This document shows, in pieces, positions 40,046 through 49,481 of a stretch of 64,000 nucleotides of DNA. The stretch lies in NCBI GenBank assembly GCA_963701245.1, contig OY969576.1, positions 186,001 to 250,000 on the forward strand, written 5' to 3'. Under the pieces are notes generated by a model. It was not told the origin of the DNA. It searched no databases and saw only the letters and a program-made list of their open reading frames with translations. The position numbers and the translations under genes are program-made. How positions within the stretch are numbered: position 1 is the stretch's first letter; the number at the start of each line of letters is the position of its first letter. The stretch is from CAWCCP01 sp963701245. Lineage in GTDB: Bacteria > Patescibacteriota > Saccharimonadia > Saccharimonadales > UBA4665.

Positions 40046-41143
40046 CTAATTGGAAGATTTAAACGCTTGTTTTGCAACATTCCAAAGGCTTGGATCGTGT
40101 AGTACCTTATAGCGGTAATACCAATATTCAGCTCCCCACATATTGATTTGTTTCATCCCGGTGGCTTTACCATAGGTAAAAACGCCTTGAAGTCTGGCTG
40201 CATTAATAGATTTATTTTGTTCAACCAAGGATGTTTGAGTAATGGATTGTTCATTAGGCGGCCAGGCCTCTGCTTGTAACTCGCCGATCATCATATCTTT
40301 ATGAGTATAAATTTTTTGGACACCAGCAAGAAAAGCGAAAAACCATGCTGGAAATGGATACTCAATGTAACGATGGGTATAATTAGCGTCCCATACTCGC
40401 CTGTAAATTGAGATACTAAATTCGTCAGGTGTTGGTTGATTGATTGGAAATCCAAGTGCATTATTACTACGGCCAATGACTATAGGATGCGTGGGGTCAG
40501 CCTTTCTCACTTCGTTAAACTCACTTACTAATCGGGCTCGGCTGAAATTGGTACAAACCCCAAATCCCTTAAGGAAGTATTCATTTTCAAGCTGGTAGCT
40601 TTCTAAACTCGGGGAGTTCTTGTAGCGATTCACTACTACAGACATGAATGATTCTAGTTGTGGTTGCCATACACTCGCTGGTTCGTTTTGGGCCCATGTA
40701 GGCATATGGCATTCTGGCCATCGCGGTTGGCGAAGACCAAGCGTTAAGATGATTTTTGCATGAGCTGCTTGAGCATCTTTAAATTCCCAGTCGAGCTGGC
40801 TGAAATCGTAATGTCCAGGGCTTGGTTCGATATCATTCCAATAACTTACGAGACGAAAATGCTTTACTCCAATGCCCAGTAAGGCGTCAAAGGTTTGTTC
40901 GGGATTTAACCCGAGGCTCGAAGCATAATCTGGGATGAAACTGACACCCAGTTGGAGTGGAATAGATGCTTCAGAATGTATATACCACTGTGCAATACCG
41001 TACATTATTCCAAAAATTACGAGGAAGAAGAGTACGGTGACTGTTACTATTTTATGCCAAAGACTCTTCTGCCAATATCGGATTGGGAGCTTCTTTAAGT
41101 CGCTCATCAGCTGTTTGTTGTACAATCTTGAGCGCTTTGCCAT
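40046..41143 (-). CDS. membrane-anchored glycoside-hydrolase-like protein
   Basis: 365 aa. Residues about 28-50 form a single membrane anchor (IVTVTVLFFLVIFGIMYGIA), leaving a large extracytoplasmic domain. That domain looks like a GH-A clan TIM barrel: HFRLVSYWNDIEPSPGHYDF near strand 2-3, SYQLENEYFLKG with a possible acid/base Glu, and MIGELQAEAWPP with a possible nucleophile Glu. GH family and substrate are unknown. It is divergently transcribed from a glycosyltransferase 20 bp away, so both may act on the same surface glycan. Confidence 0.72.
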   Translation of the reverse strand: MAKRSRLYNKQLMSDLKKLPIRYWQKSLWHKIVTVTVLFFLVIFGIMYGIAQWYIHSEASIPLQLGVSFIPDYASSLGLNPEQTFDALLGIGVKHFRLVSYWNDIEPSPGHYDFSQLDWEFKDAQAAHAKIILTLGLRQPRWPECHMPTWAQNEPASVWQPQLESFMSVVVNRYKNSPSLESYQLENEYFLKGFGVCTNFSRARLVSEFNEVRKADPTHPIVIGRSNNALGFPINQPTPDEFSISIYRRVWDANYTHRYIEYPFPAWFFAFLAGVQKIYTHKDMMIGELQAEAWPPNEQSITQTSLVEQNKSINAARLQGVFTYGKATGMKQINMWGAEYWYYRYKVLHDPSLWNVAKQAFKSSN

Positions 41144-41163
41144 ATAATTTTGAAGATAGCTAA

Positions 41164-42027
41164 ATGAAAATAAGTATTATTATTCCAGTATACAACGAAG
41201 CCGATCGTCTTGATGCGTGCTTGCAAGCGATTCGCAATCAAGCGGAACAGGTCTTCGAAGTTATAGTCGTAGATAATGCCTCAACAGATCAGTCTGCGAC
41301 AATTGCACGGTCGTATGACTTTGTGACCGTGCTCAGTGAAAATAGACAAGGTGTGGTGTTTGCTAGAGATACTGGCTTTAATGCAGCGCATGGCGATATT
41401 CTTGGCCGAATTGACGCAGACACACTAATACCGACTGATTGGACGTCGACTATTACTAAACTCTTTGCTGATACACGACTTTCTGCAGTTTCGGGCAGCA
41501 TACACTATTACGATCAAGCGTGGTGGCGAAGCGGCGATAAAATTGATAATTTTTGTCGTAAACATCTTGCACGGGTGCTGTCGAGATCAAATACCGTCTT
41601 TTTACAGGGTGCCAATCTTGCACTACGACGCGATGCCTGGCAATCAATACGTCACACGATGTGTCATTTAGATGGTATACATGAAGACTTTGATTTAGCT
41701 ATACATTTGCAAATAAAGGGTTTTACAGTCCGATTTGACGAAAGATTACATGCAGGCATATCTTCACGTCGAGCGGACTCCGATATACTGACCTTCATCC
41801 GATATTTACAGGTTTGTCCACGTACTTACGCGGTTCATAATCTTAGGAGCAGAATATATATGTATCCGGTCGGTATACTCTGGATTGCAATCTTTATACC
41901 TTCATATATTGGGTATCGCGGCTATGACGCTGCGACCGGCGGGTTCTCTTTTGAGAAATTTTTATATGCCAAAAAATCACCAACCCGTTTAGATCCTTCT
42001 ACTATCCTCTACGAAAAATTGAATTAA
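41164..42027 (+). CDS. glycosyltransferase family 2
   Basis: 287 aa GT-A fold transferase. KISIIIPVYNEADRLDACLQ, VVDNASTDQSATIARSYDFV, and DILGRIDADTLIPTDW (the DxD metal site) are diagnostic, and LDGIHEDFDLAIHLQIKG supplies the ED motif. The C-terminus has one hydrophobic stretch (YPVGILWIAIFIPSYIGYRG) that could associate with the membrane. TATAAT lies 15 bases before the ATG. The 3' end overlaps the convergent kinase gene by four bases. Donor and acceptor unknown, probably envelope polysaccharide. Confidence 0.9.
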   Translation: MKISIIIPVYNEADRLDACLQAIRNQAEQVFEVIVVDNASTDQSATIARSYDFVTVLSENRQGVVFARDTGFNAAHGDILGRIDADTLIPTDWTSTITKLFADTRLSAVSGSIHYYDQAWWRSGDKIDNFCRKHLARVLSRSNTVFLQGANLALRRDAWQSIRHTMCHLDGIHEDFDLAIHLQIKGFTVRFDERLHAGISSRRADSDILTFIRYLQVCPRTYAVHNLRSRIYMYPVGILWIAIFIPSYIGYRGYDAATGGFSFEKFLYAKKSPTRLDPSTILYEKLN

Positions 42028-42542
42028 GCGAGATTAAGTTTTTCTGATAATTCTTGGGAATTGAGTTTGCTGCCATCGATCTTGATCACATCTTCGTTGT
42101 CAGTGGGCACTTCTAAGTGACTTGCTATGCGGTCAAAGTCTGCTTCTGACATATTTCCGTAGACACGAGTTCTCTGATTGTCCGATAGTTCTACCGCTCG
42201 CTTTTTTGCTAATTCCTTTGGCGTCGTAATCCAGATGACGTAGGCATTTGCATTTGCGTTCCGAGCAATATCCCTCAAATGTTGACGATCTCTTAAGAAG
42301 TTAAAATTTGTGTCAAAAATGACGCATTTGCCGGCTTTTAGTAAATCCGACGTTAAGTTATTTAGGTACGCATATAATTCGTTGTTTTCGTCATCGGTGT
42401 GCTTTGGTTCTCCAAACATCCTTTGCCGTTCATAATCGGCCCACAAGTGGACACCACCAGTTTTTTCTTTAATCAGATGGGCAGCCGTGGTTTTACCAGC
42501 ACCCGGATAGCCAACAAATAAATATAGCGTCGGTTTTTGCAC
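42024..42542 (-). CDS. P-loop AAA/kinase-like protein
   Basis: 172 aa. Walker A GYPGAGKTTAAHLIK, KCVIFDTNFNFLRDRQHLRD (Walker B-like) and a lid region KRAVELSDNQRTRVYG. This matches the AAA_33/zeta-toxin-like small kinase group (polynucleotide or sugar kinases). The start is a GTG preceded by TACAAT with a six-base gap (leaderless). Function open. Confidence 0.82.
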   Translation of the reverse strand: MQKPTLYLFVGYPGAGKTTAAHLIKEKTGGVHLWADYERQRMFGEPKHTDDENNELYAYLNNLTSDLLKAGKCVIFDTNFNFLRDRQHLRDIARNANANAYVIWITTPKELAKKRAVELSDNQRTRVYGNMSEADFDRIASHLEVPTDNEDVIKIDGSKLNSQELSEKLNLA

Positions 42543-42583
42543 GATCTTATTGTAGCAAACCTTATACTTTCCGTGAGCTGTTA

Positions 42584-43318
42584 TTAACTATGTTGCAGTA
42601 CTAATGATCCGGCATGTTGAAAACTAAAACTAGCATCACGATCGAGAGGATAGACTTGAAGTTCCTGATGTACGTCTGGGGGAAGGGTTAATCCGAGCGG
42701 TAGTGTTGGCCATCCTGGTTGCAGTTGATTCGTAAAAGGCATTTGGCTGGCATGAGCTTGGGCGCTATAGTAGGTGCGTTCAATACTAGTTGCGGTTGCG
42801 GAGGTCCACCATTCCCCTTCTCCATTGTGATGTACTGTCAGTATATTGACAGGTTGTGATGGTGTCTCGTCACGAAGCAGAATCGCAGCCCTAAGTGCAA
42901 TTTGATGGGAAGCATTATGATCTTGATGATCATGAAACCCTAAGGTAGCAAAGGTGCCGATGTTATGGATCTTGGCCCAGGTTACAGTTTCATAGGCTAA
43001 AATTTCTTGCTGATCAGTGAGTTTCCCGTCGTCGCCTGAGGCGAATTCAACCGATTTTATGCCTAGACGACGGGCGCCTTCACTTCCTTCTTTTCGTCGA
43101 TGACCTTTTGCAACATCAAAATTTGGATTCGAAAAGCGGACAAAATTTTTGGTGGATGCGGAGCCCAGTGAGTAAATTAATTCATGGGCGACTATGCCAT
43201 ACTTTTCTGCAACTTCAAGTAAACTCCCGAAGGATATATCATCATCCGGGTGGGCGGTAATTATACCGATTTGACCGACAATTCGTTTTTGTTGAAATAA
43301 AGTTTCGATGGAGTTCAT
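42584..43318 (-). CDS. PIG-L family deacetylase
   Basis: 244 aa LmbE/PIG-L zinc hydrolase. Metal motif TAHPDDDISFG with the second His pair in LGFHDHQDHNASHQI. FASGDDGKLTDQ is typical. The start at 43318 (MNSIETLFQQ) is preferred. The longer frame to 43381 runs back through a terminator hairpin, and AAGGAAA precedes 43318. It probably removes N-acetyl groups from a small glycoconjugate or thiol precursor. Distinct from the array copy at 23678. Confidence 0.9.
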   Translation of the reverse strand: MNSIETLFQQKRIVGQIGIITAHPDDDISFGSLLEVAEKYGIVAHELIYSLGSASTKNFVRFSNPNFDVAKGHRRKEGSEGARRLGIKSVEFASGDDGKLTDQQEILAYETVTWAKIHNIGTFATLGFHDHQDHNASHQIALRAAILLRDETPSQPVNILTVHHNGEGEWWTSATATSIERTYYSAQAHASQMPFTNQLQPGWPTLPLGLTLPPDVHQELQVYPLDRDASFSFQHAGSLVLQHS

Positions 43319-43345
43319 TTGCGAGCGTTTCCTTGTTGAGAATAT

Positions 43346-43367
43346 AAAAAACAGGCCCGAGGCCTGC
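43346..43367 (-). terminator. rho-independent terminator downstream of cobO
   Basis: GCAGGCC / GGCCTGT hairpin with a 3-base TCG loop followed in gene sense by TTTTTT. It separates cobO transcription from the PIG-L gene. Confidence 0.75.
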
Positions 43368-43519
43368 TTCATTCTTGGCAATTAAAGGAAACGAGCCTCG
43401 GTCAAGGACAGGAGGCGCAACAACAACTTACATTGAAATTACTGCTTTGTTTCATAAGGCTAAAAGAATTGTACATGGTCTAGCTGGTACGATCAATTCG
43501 ATGTAGCGACAGTCGTTTT

Positions 43520-44089
43520 TTAATAGTCGATACCTTTATTTGCGATATACCGCTCATCAAAATGATGTTTAATTTTGGTCATATTTGTGGCTATGTCAAC
43601 GAATGTAAGAAATTCATCGGGAAAATCCCGCCCAGTTACACAAAGATTTGTATGTGGCGAACGACTTTCAAGTAGTTTCTTAAACTGTGCTTTTGAGAGT
43701 AGGCCATCGTGCAGGGCATTGTTAATTTCGTCGCAAATCACTAAATCGAAAGATCCACTACTCACGGCCTTAAGGGCCTCTCTAAATGTTTCACGGGCGG
43801 CACGCTTATGATCAGCTGCCGATATATGTGAGGCGCTCAAGTCTCCCGCATTATAGAAACCTTTGCCTCCTTTATAAAAATATAATTGGTCTTTATATAA
43901 TTCTTGAATATCGCGGATAAAGACGTGTTCACTTACACCCCAATATTTTATGAATTGAATAAAAGCAACATTCCAACGATTGCCGAGAGCACGAGCAAGT
44001 AGGCCGAGTGCAGCGCTTGTCTTACCCTTACCTTCCCCAGTATAAACAAGTACTAGCGATTCTTTTTTCTTAAAATCCTCAAACGCCAT
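43520..44089 (-). CDS. cobO: cob(I)yrinic acid a,c-diamide adenosyltransferase
   Basis: 189 aa CobO/CobA/BtuR-type corrinoid adenosyltransferase, which transfers adenosyl from ATP to cob(I)alamin. The P-loop variant YTGEGKGKTSAALGLLARAL is diagnostic. VAFIQFIKYWGVSEH, SFDLVICDEINNALHDGLLS (Walker B) and VTGRDFPDEFLTFVDIATNM complete the family pattern. No B12-dependent enzyme or transporter is in the window. Monocistronic, followed by a terminator. Confidence 0.93.
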   Translation of the reverse strand: MAFEDFKKKESLVLVYTGEGKGKTSAALGLLARALGNRWNVAFIQFIKYWGVSEHVFIRDIQELYKDQLYFYKGGKGFYNAGDLSASHISAADHKRAARETFREALKAVSSGSFDLVICDEINNALHDGLLSKAQFKKLLESRSPHTNLCVTGRDFPDEFLTFVDIATNMTKIKHHFDERYIANKGIDY

Positions 44090-44137
44090 ATATAGCTATC
44101 CTAGCATGGATAGCGCCCACCTAATTACTCTACAGAT

Positions 44138-44395
44138 TTACGCTTTTACGAGTTTGTGTTTTTTGAGTGCTTCGTCAATACGTGGTCGGTCAAAGCCGAT
44201 AATAATAGTACCGCCAATGTCGAGTACGGGGATGCCGCGCTGGCCAGATTTGTTGACTGCTTCTAAGCCAGCATGTGGATCGGTTTCGACGTCTTTTTTG
44301 ACATACTTCACACCTAATTTATCGAGGTATTCCATAGCTGCATGACAAAAGGCGCACCATGACGCACTGTATACAATTGGTTCTTCGTTGCTCAT
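44138..44395 (-). CDS. glutaredoxin-family protein
   Basis: 85 aa thioredoxin-fold protein with active site SASWCAFCHAAMEYL (CxxC), cis-Pro in GQRGIPVLDIGGTIIIGFDR and the closing helix DEALKKHKL. Resembles NrdH/GlrX-like or mycoredoxin-type glutaredoxins. TATAAT ends eight bases before the ATG. Likely a general dithiol reductant. Convergent spacing to cobO is 48 bp on the same strand. Confidence 0.92.
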   Translation of the reverse strand: MSNEEPIVYSASWCAFCHAAMEYLDKLGVKYVKKDVETDPHAGLEAVNKSGQRGIPVLDIGGTIIIGFDRPRIDEALKKHKLVKA

Positions 44396-44458
44396 TACTA
44401 GTAATTATACCATTTCGTGTGAGTTAGACATAGATTCAGAAAACCATCCGTTAATCGC

Positions 44459-44489
44459 TTGCTTAACAGATACAAATCTGCTATATTAT
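44459..44489 (+). promoter_or_regulatory. promoter of ATP synthase operon
   Basis: TTGCTT (44459-44464) and TATTAT (44484-44489), with the -10 ending six bases before the first ATG at 44496. No ribosome-binding site is present, so the operon mRNA is probably leaderless. Confidence 0.6.
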
Positions 44490-44495
44490 AGGTAG

Positions 44496-44816
44496 ATGAG
44501 CAAACCAACAAAGCCGGCAAAAAAGCCGACTGAGAGACTACATAACTTAGAATCTGACCTTGAATTGGTTACCGTTAATTCTCCTAAAAAGGAGTTTTAT
44601 TTGGCAGTGATGAATATGAGTTGGCAACTTGTCATAGTGGTGCTCGTGCCTCTTTATATAGGTAGTAGACTGGATACTCACTTTAATACATCTCCGCTCT
44701 GGACGCTGGTAGGCTTGCTTCTCGCCCTCATTTGTGTCGCCCTTATTGTCTGGCGTCAATTCCAACTATTCACGCCAAAAATCCAGAACCAACCCAAAAA
44801 GGAAAATCATTCATGA
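44496..44816 (+). CDS. atpI: ATP synthase-associated membrane protein (AtpI/AtpZ-like)
   Basis: 106 aa with two transmembrane helices (about residues 42-61 and 69-89). A charged N-terminal 35 residues precedes them. Position as the first gene of the atp operon, two-helix layout and the GSRLDTHFNTSPLW loop fit AtpI/AtpZ, which assist c-ring assembly or cation transport. Its TGA overlaps the atpB ATG by four bases (ATGA). Confidence 0.82.
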   Translation: MSKPTKPAKKPTERLHNLESDLELVTVNSPKKEFYLAVMNMSWQLVIVVLVPLYIGSRLDTHFNTSPLWTLVGLLLALICVALIVWRQFQLFTPKIQNQPKKENHS

Positions 44817-45667
44817 TGTCATCAGCATTTTTACGATTTGCCGATTCCGGACCGACCGTACATGTTGCCCCGGGAGTTGTGGGCCAAATCGGTGGTATTA
44901 CGATCACTAATTCAATGCTGTATGGTTGGCTTTGCGCACTAATTATCATCGTAGCCTTTATTTGGACGGCTAAGCGTGTCACGATCAAGCCGAAAGCCGG
45001 ATTTATTCAAATTGTAGAAATCGGTGTCGACTTTATTACTAACATCGTCGAAGGCGCCTTTGACGACAAGCACAGGGCCCGTAAATACGTACCCTATTTT
45101 GTAACCCTGTTTTTCTTTATTCTATTCAATAATTGGCTAGGCTTATTACCGATCGTAGGAGAAGGCTTTCAGGCCAATGGCTTTCCGCTGCTTCGTCCTT
45201 TTACCGGCGATTTGAACGGGACATTGGCCATCGGAGTGGTTACTATGTTGGTAGTATACGGAGCCTCTATTTATGAATCAGGTGGCTTCAGAAAATATCT
45301 TGGCCATTTCTTTATCGGCAACCCACTGAATCCACTCTTTTTGATTATCGGACTGCTCGAAATACTGACTGATCTTACCCGTGTCCTAAGCCTTTCACTT
45401 CGACTTTTCTTAAATATTACAATTGGAGAAATTGTCATTGCTGTTTTTTCATACTTAGGTCATGTTGCAGCACCACTTACTGCCCTACCCTTTACTCTTT
45501 TGGAGTTTCTGGTAGCTGCACTCCAGGCCTATATCTTTACCATTCTTAGTACCCAGTACTTAGCCATTGCGGTTAATCATGCTTCAGAACATGAACGTGA
45601 CCACTTGACCGAAGATGAGCAACCTGAAACAATAGGGGCAGTAAATGCTGGGAGTGTCAATGGGTAA
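44813..45667 (+). CDS. atpB: F0F1 ATP synthase subunit a
   Basis: 284 aa membrane stator subunit forming the proton half-channels. Five to six transmembrane helices are visible. The essential Arg is in LTRVLSLSLRLFLNITIGEI, and helix 5 has LLEFLVAALQAYIFTILSTQ. Start at 44813 chosen because it forms an ATGA overlap with atpI and follows AAAAAGGAAAA. An open upstream extension to 44732 is a shadow. The C-terminal tail EHERDHLTEDEQPE is acidic. Confidence 0.95.
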   Translation: MMSSAFLRFADSGPTVHVAPGVVGQIGGITITNSMLYGWLCALIIIVAFIWTAKRVTIKPKAGFIQIVEIGVDFITNIVEGAFDDKHRARKYVPYFVTLFFFILFNNWLGLLPIVGEGFQANGFPLLRPFTGDLNGTLAIGVVTMLVVYGASIYESGGFRKYLGHFFIGNPLNPLFLIIGLLEILTDLTRVLSLSLRLFLNITIGEIVIAVFSYLGHVAAPLTALPFTLLEFLVAALQAYIFTILSTQYLAIAVNHASEHERDHLTEDEQPETIGAVNAGSVNG

Positions 45668-45715
45668 GTTTCAGCATGGTTTTTTTAATAGTATAGGTAA
45701 ATAAAGGAGAAAATA

Positions 45716-45973
45716 ATGGGAGTTATAGATTTGCTGGCAGCGACTACAGTAGTGACTACACCTGAAGCGCTTCAGACTATCGCGAAAGGTTTGATGATCG
45801 GTGGTGGATTCATTGGCCCAGGCATCGGAATTGGTTTAATCGGCGGTAATTATTTGCAGGCTGTTGGCCGAAATCCAGAAGCAGCAAAGTTCTTAGGTCA
45901 AGCCCTGATTTTTGTGGCTATTGTTGAACTTTTCGGATTACTCGCCTTTGCTTCAATATTTATCGTCAAATAA
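45716..45973 (+). CDS. atpE: F0F1 ATP synthase subunit c
   Basis: 85 aa hairpin of two helices. Helix 1 contains the glycine motif GPGIGIGLIGG, the polar loop is AVGRNPEAA, and helix 2 carries the ion-binding Glu in FVAIVELFGLLAF. The lack of a Gln in helix 1 and of Ser/Thr after the Glu argues for proton rather than sodium coupling. AAAGGAG six bases before the ATG. Confidence 0.96.
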   Translation: MGVIDLLAATTVVTTPEALQTIAKGLMIGGGFIGPGIGIGLIGGNYLQAVGRNPEAAKFLGQALIFVAIVELFGLLAFASIFIVK

Positions 45974-46063
45974 ACATAGAGGTTATGATTGAGTGTTCAT
46001 GATTGTAAAGAAAATTCGACTACAGCTAACCGGTAGTATTTTCAAGGAGATAGCGATTTAAAT

Positions 46064-46597
46064 ATGGTGCAATTACTCACGACATTTGGTGACAGTTCGT
46101 CAGGTTTAGGTGCCTTAGGTTTTGATGGACAGGCTTTTCTGATCCAGTTGATCACTTTTATCTTGGCTTTTTTGGTCTTACAGCGATTCGCATTTAAACC
46201 AATTATAAAAATACTTCATGAACGGCGAGAAACCATCGAAAGCGGAGTCAGTCTTGGTGAGGAGATGCGTAAGGAACGCGAAGCGCTGGAGGCAAAAGTA
46301 GCTGAAGAGTTGCATGGTGCCAGAAAGCAAGCTGATGCAATTGTCGCCGATGCCCAAGAAGCTGCTCGTGAGATATCGCGTGATGCTGAAGCAAAAGCTC
46401 GCAAAAAAGCCGACATTATCGTGTCTGAAGCTAAGCAACGAACAGAATTGGATGTGTCGAGGGCGCGCAAACAACTTGAGCGCGACGTGATTGCCTTAGT
46501 ATCCGATGCGACTGAAGCGATTATAGATGAAAAAATTGACGCGACGAAAGACGCAAAGCTTATCGACAGGGTTATGAAGGGGTATGCTAAATCATGA
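46064..46597 (+). CDS. atpF: F0F1 ATP synthase subunit b
   Basis: 177 aa stator stalk. One N-terminal membrane helix (about residues 23-42, FLIQLITFILAFLVLQRFAF) is followed by a long charged coiled coil rich in Ala/Lys/Glu. AAGGAG is upstream. The stop overlaps the atpH ATG by four bases. Confidence 0.94.
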   Translation: MVQLLTTFGDSSSGLGALGFDGQAFLIQLITFILAFLVLQRFAFKPIIKILHERRETIESGVSLGEEMRKEREALEAKVAEELHGARKQADAIVADAQEAAREISRDAEAKARKKADIIVSEAKQRTELDVSRARKQLERDVIALVSDATEAIIDEKIDATKDAKLIDRVMKGYAKS

Positions 46598-47001
46598 AAG
46601 TACCTCGACTTAAACTCGCACAGCTAATACGGGATCGGGCTACTTCAGACGAAAAGTTTGCTGATTTAAGTCGAGAAATTGCCGCTTATTTATTACAGGA
46701 AGGACGAACTGGTGAGCTCAATTCTCTCATGCGAGATGTAATAGAACTACGAGCTGAACAAGGCGAGGTAGAGGCTATTGCGACCAGCGCGTTCCCCTTG
46801 TCTGACGAATCTAAGTCAGAAATTATGGCGGTTGTGCGTGAACTATACCCAACTGCCAAAAGTATTGTCGTGAGCGAAGCACATGATGCCAATGTGATAG
46901 GTGGTACTAAACTGGTTATTGCAAATCGCCAGCTTGATGTGAGTGTTCGTTCCAAGCTTAATCATTTAAAACAATTGACTGCTGTCACAGGAGGAAATTA
47001 A
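46594..47001 (+). CDS. atpH: F0F1 ATP synthase subunit delta (short)
   Basis: 135 aa, well under the usual 175-180, with the N-terminal six-helix domain apparently reduced. The C-terminal part is canonical: ELYPTAKSIVVSEAHDANVI then GGTKLVIANRQLDVSVRSKL. It links F1 to subunit b. Position between atpF and atpA supports the call. Confidence 0.9.
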   Translation: MKVPRLKLAQLIRDRATSDEKFADLSREIAAYLLQEGRTGELNSLMRDVIELRAEQGEVEAIATSAFPLSDESKSEIMAVVRELYPTAKSIVVSEAHDANVIGGTKLVIANRQLDVSVRSKLNHLKQLTAVTGGN

Positions 47002-47004
47002 AGC

Positions 47005-48558
47005 GTGAGTGACTTATCGATTAATACGTTAGCGGATGATATCCGGACAGCGATACATGGATTAAAAGTACGTCCGGAAATAGAAGATGTCGGAATTGTA
47101 ACCCGAGTTGGTGACGGTATTGCCTGGATCTATGGCCTACGAAAGTGTGGCTACAATGAAATGCTTGATATTGAAGGAGCTGATGGTCAAACCGTGACTG
47201 CGTTTGCCTTCAACCTTGGAGAAGATGAAATTGGTGCGGTAATGCTCGGAGCCGACGAGTCCGTTAAAGCTGGCGCTACAGTGCGATTGTCTGGAAGGGT
47301 GCTAGAAGTACCAGTTGGACCTGAGCTAGTCGGACGTGTGGTTGATCCCCTTGGTAATGTCTTAGACGGCGGTGAGCCGCTAAAACGAACGCAGACTAGC
47401 CGCGTCGAACGACCGGCACCGGGTGTCTTGGCCCGTAAAAGCGTCCATGAACCGATGATGACCGGGTTAGTTGCGATTGATGCAATGGTACCAATTGGTC
47501 GAGGTCAGCGTGAGTTAATAATTGGCGATCGTCAAACTGGGAAAACAGCTATTGCGGTGGATACGATGGTAAACCAAGGACGTCAGAAAACCGGTATCAT
47601 CAATGTCTATGTGGCTATTGGACAAAAATTATCGAAGATTGCTGCACTTCAGGAACGTTTAAAGCGTGAAGGCGTGATGGATCAAACGATTATTGTGGCG
47701 ACCAGCCCAGCTGATCCTGCCGCCCTGCTCTACCTCGCACCGTATGCCGGTTGTGCTATGGGTGAGTATTTCCGTGATAACAAACAGCATGCCCTAATTA
47801 TCTATGACGATCTGTCAAAACATGCAGCGGCTTATCGACAGATGTCCCTTTTGCTGCGTCGTCCACCAGGACGCGAGGCGTATCCAGGAGATGTCTTTTA
47901 CTTGCATTCCCGTTTATTGGAACGAGCAGCTAAATTAAATGATGAACTTGGAGCCGGTTCATTAACGGCACTACCGATTATTGAAACGCAGGCTGGTGAA
48001 ATAAGTGCCTACATTCCAACCAACGTCATTTCGATTACTGATGGTCAGATTTTTCTTGATACCAGTTTGTTCTATCAAGGTATCCGGCCAGCGATTTCCG
48101 TCGGGACGTCAGTATCGCGAGTGGGAGGTAATGCTCAAAGTAAAGCAATTAAGGCAGCAGGTGGTGGATTAAAATTAGCCCTTGCTCAGTTCCGTGAGCT
48201 CGCGGCATTTAGTCAGTTTTCGACTGATCTTGATCCTGAGACTAGACATACCATTGAACGCGGCCAACGGTTGACTGAACTATTAAAACAGCCTCAGTTT
48301 TCTCCGTATTCTATTTGGGAGATGTATGCGATCCTGTACTCTGCAACCAATGGCGCCTTTGACAAAGTTCCATTGAATAAAATTGAGACCGCCAAAGACT
48401 CATTACTTAGAGAGCTGAAGTCAAAGCACGAAAAACTGATTACTGCGTTAAACACTGGCGATAAACCAACAGATGATCAAAATTCGGATCTCATGGAAGT
48501 CGCTGAGTCAATTGCCCGTAGTTATGAGGATAAACCTAAGCCAAGCGCGACAAAGTAA
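47005..48558 (+). CDS. atpA: F0F1 ATP synthase subunit alpha
   Basis: 517 aa non-catalytic nucleotide-binding subunit. P-loop GDRQTGKTAIAVDTMV, ALIIYDDLSKHAAAYRQMSL, and the signature PAISVGTSVSRVGGNAQSKA. GTG start following AGGAGGAAATT. Full length. Confidence 0.97.
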   Translation: MSDLSINTLADDIRTAIHGLKVRPEIEDVGIVTRVGDGIAWIYGLRKCGYNEMLDIEGADGQTVTAFAFNLGEDEIGAVMLGADESVKAGATVRLSGRVLEVPVGPELVGRVVDPLGNVLDGGEPLKRTQTSRVERPAPGVLARKSVHEPMMTGLVAIDAMVPIGRGQRELIIGDRQTGKTAIAVDTMVNQGRQKTGIINVYVAIGQKLSKIAALQERLKREGVMDQTIIVATSPADPAALLYLAPYAGCAMGEYFRDNKQHALIIYDDLSKHAAAYRQMSLLLRRPPGREAYPGDVFYLHSRLLERAAKLNDELGAGSLTALPIIETQAGEISAYIPTNVISITDGQIFLDTSLFYQGIRPAISVGTSVSRVGGNAQSKAIKAAGGGLKLALAQFRELAAFSQFSTDLDPETRHTIERGQRLTELLKQPQFSPYSIWEMYAILYSATNGAFDKVPLNKIETAKDSLLRELKSKHEKLITALNTGDKPTDDQNSDLMEVAESIARSYEDKPKPSATK

Positions 48559-48580
48559 TTTGGAAATGTATTCATAAAGT

Positions 48581-49444
48581 ATGGCCAGCACGATAACCCT
48601 AAAACGACGGATAACGTCAATAAAGAACACCCGCCAGATTACCAAGGCGATGGAACTGGTGAGTGCATCTAAATTACGACGAGCCCAAGAATATGCTGTT
48701 CGTAGCCGCGCGTACCACGAGTTGGCTAATGATCTATTAGCTCGTCTGAATGCAATGTCCGAAGTTGAGAGACAGCCACTGTTTATTAAACGACCAATCA
48801 AACGTCGCTTGTGTGTGGTCATAACTAGTAGTAGTGGACTAGCTGGTGCCTATAATGCCAACGTGCTCAAACTCCTTACTAAAAAATTACGAGAAGATCA
48901 GACAAATCAGATCAAAGATCAAATTATTACCATCGGTAGTAAAGGTGCACAGTTTGTTCGTCGGCTTGAAGAGGTCGAATTAAACGCCGTTTACCCTGCC
49001 TTTGGCGATCGTCCTACGGTTAATGATGTGCGGCCGATTCTGAACACTATCATTGATGAATATAGAACTGGCAATGTCGATAGTGTAGATTTGTTCTATA
49101 CGGTATTTAAGTCGACCGTCGTACAGAAAAGTCAGGATTTTCAATTGCTTCCTGTGTCGACTGAGCCCTCACCAAGCAAAACAGCTGCCTTCAGTAATTT
49201 TGAGCCAGATGTCGAGACAGTCATTGAACAAACCGCAACCAGGTTAATTGAAGCCCAAGTCTGGCAAGCTGTATTAGAAAGCTTAGCATCCGAACATGCC
49301 ATGCGAATGGTGGCTATGAAAAATGCCTCTGATAACGCCAAAGACTTAATTGACGATTATACCCTTGAGTTAAACACTGCCCGTCAAGCCAGTATTACTC
49401 AAGAATTAGCCGAGATAACCGGCGGTGCAGAGGCACTGAAATGA
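48581..49444 (+). CDS. atpG: F0F1 ATP synthase subunit gamma
   Basis: 287 aa central stalk. The N-terminal helix (LKRRITSIKNTRQITKAMEL then VSASKLRRAQ) and C-terminal helix (SDNAKDLIDDYTLELNTARQ then ITQELAEITGGAEA) are canonical. CVVITSSSGLAGAYN marks the Rossmann domain. Full length. Confidence 0.96.
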   Translation: MASTITLKRRITSIKNTRQITKAMELVSASKLRRAQEYAVRSRAYHELANDLLARLNAMSEVERQPLFIKRPIKRRLCVVITSSSGLAGAYNANVLKLLTKKLREDQTNQIKDQIITIGSKGAQFVRRLEEVELNAVYPAFGDRPTVNDVRPILNTIIDEYRTGNVDSVDLFYTVFKSTVVQKSQDFQLLPVSTEPSPSKTAAFSNFEPDVETVIEQTATRLIEAQVWQAVLESLASEHAMRMVAMKNASDNAKDLIDDYTLELNTARQASITQELAEITGGAEALK

Positions 49445-49481
49445 GCAGCGACAAATATTCGACTTTGAAAGGAGATAAGTA

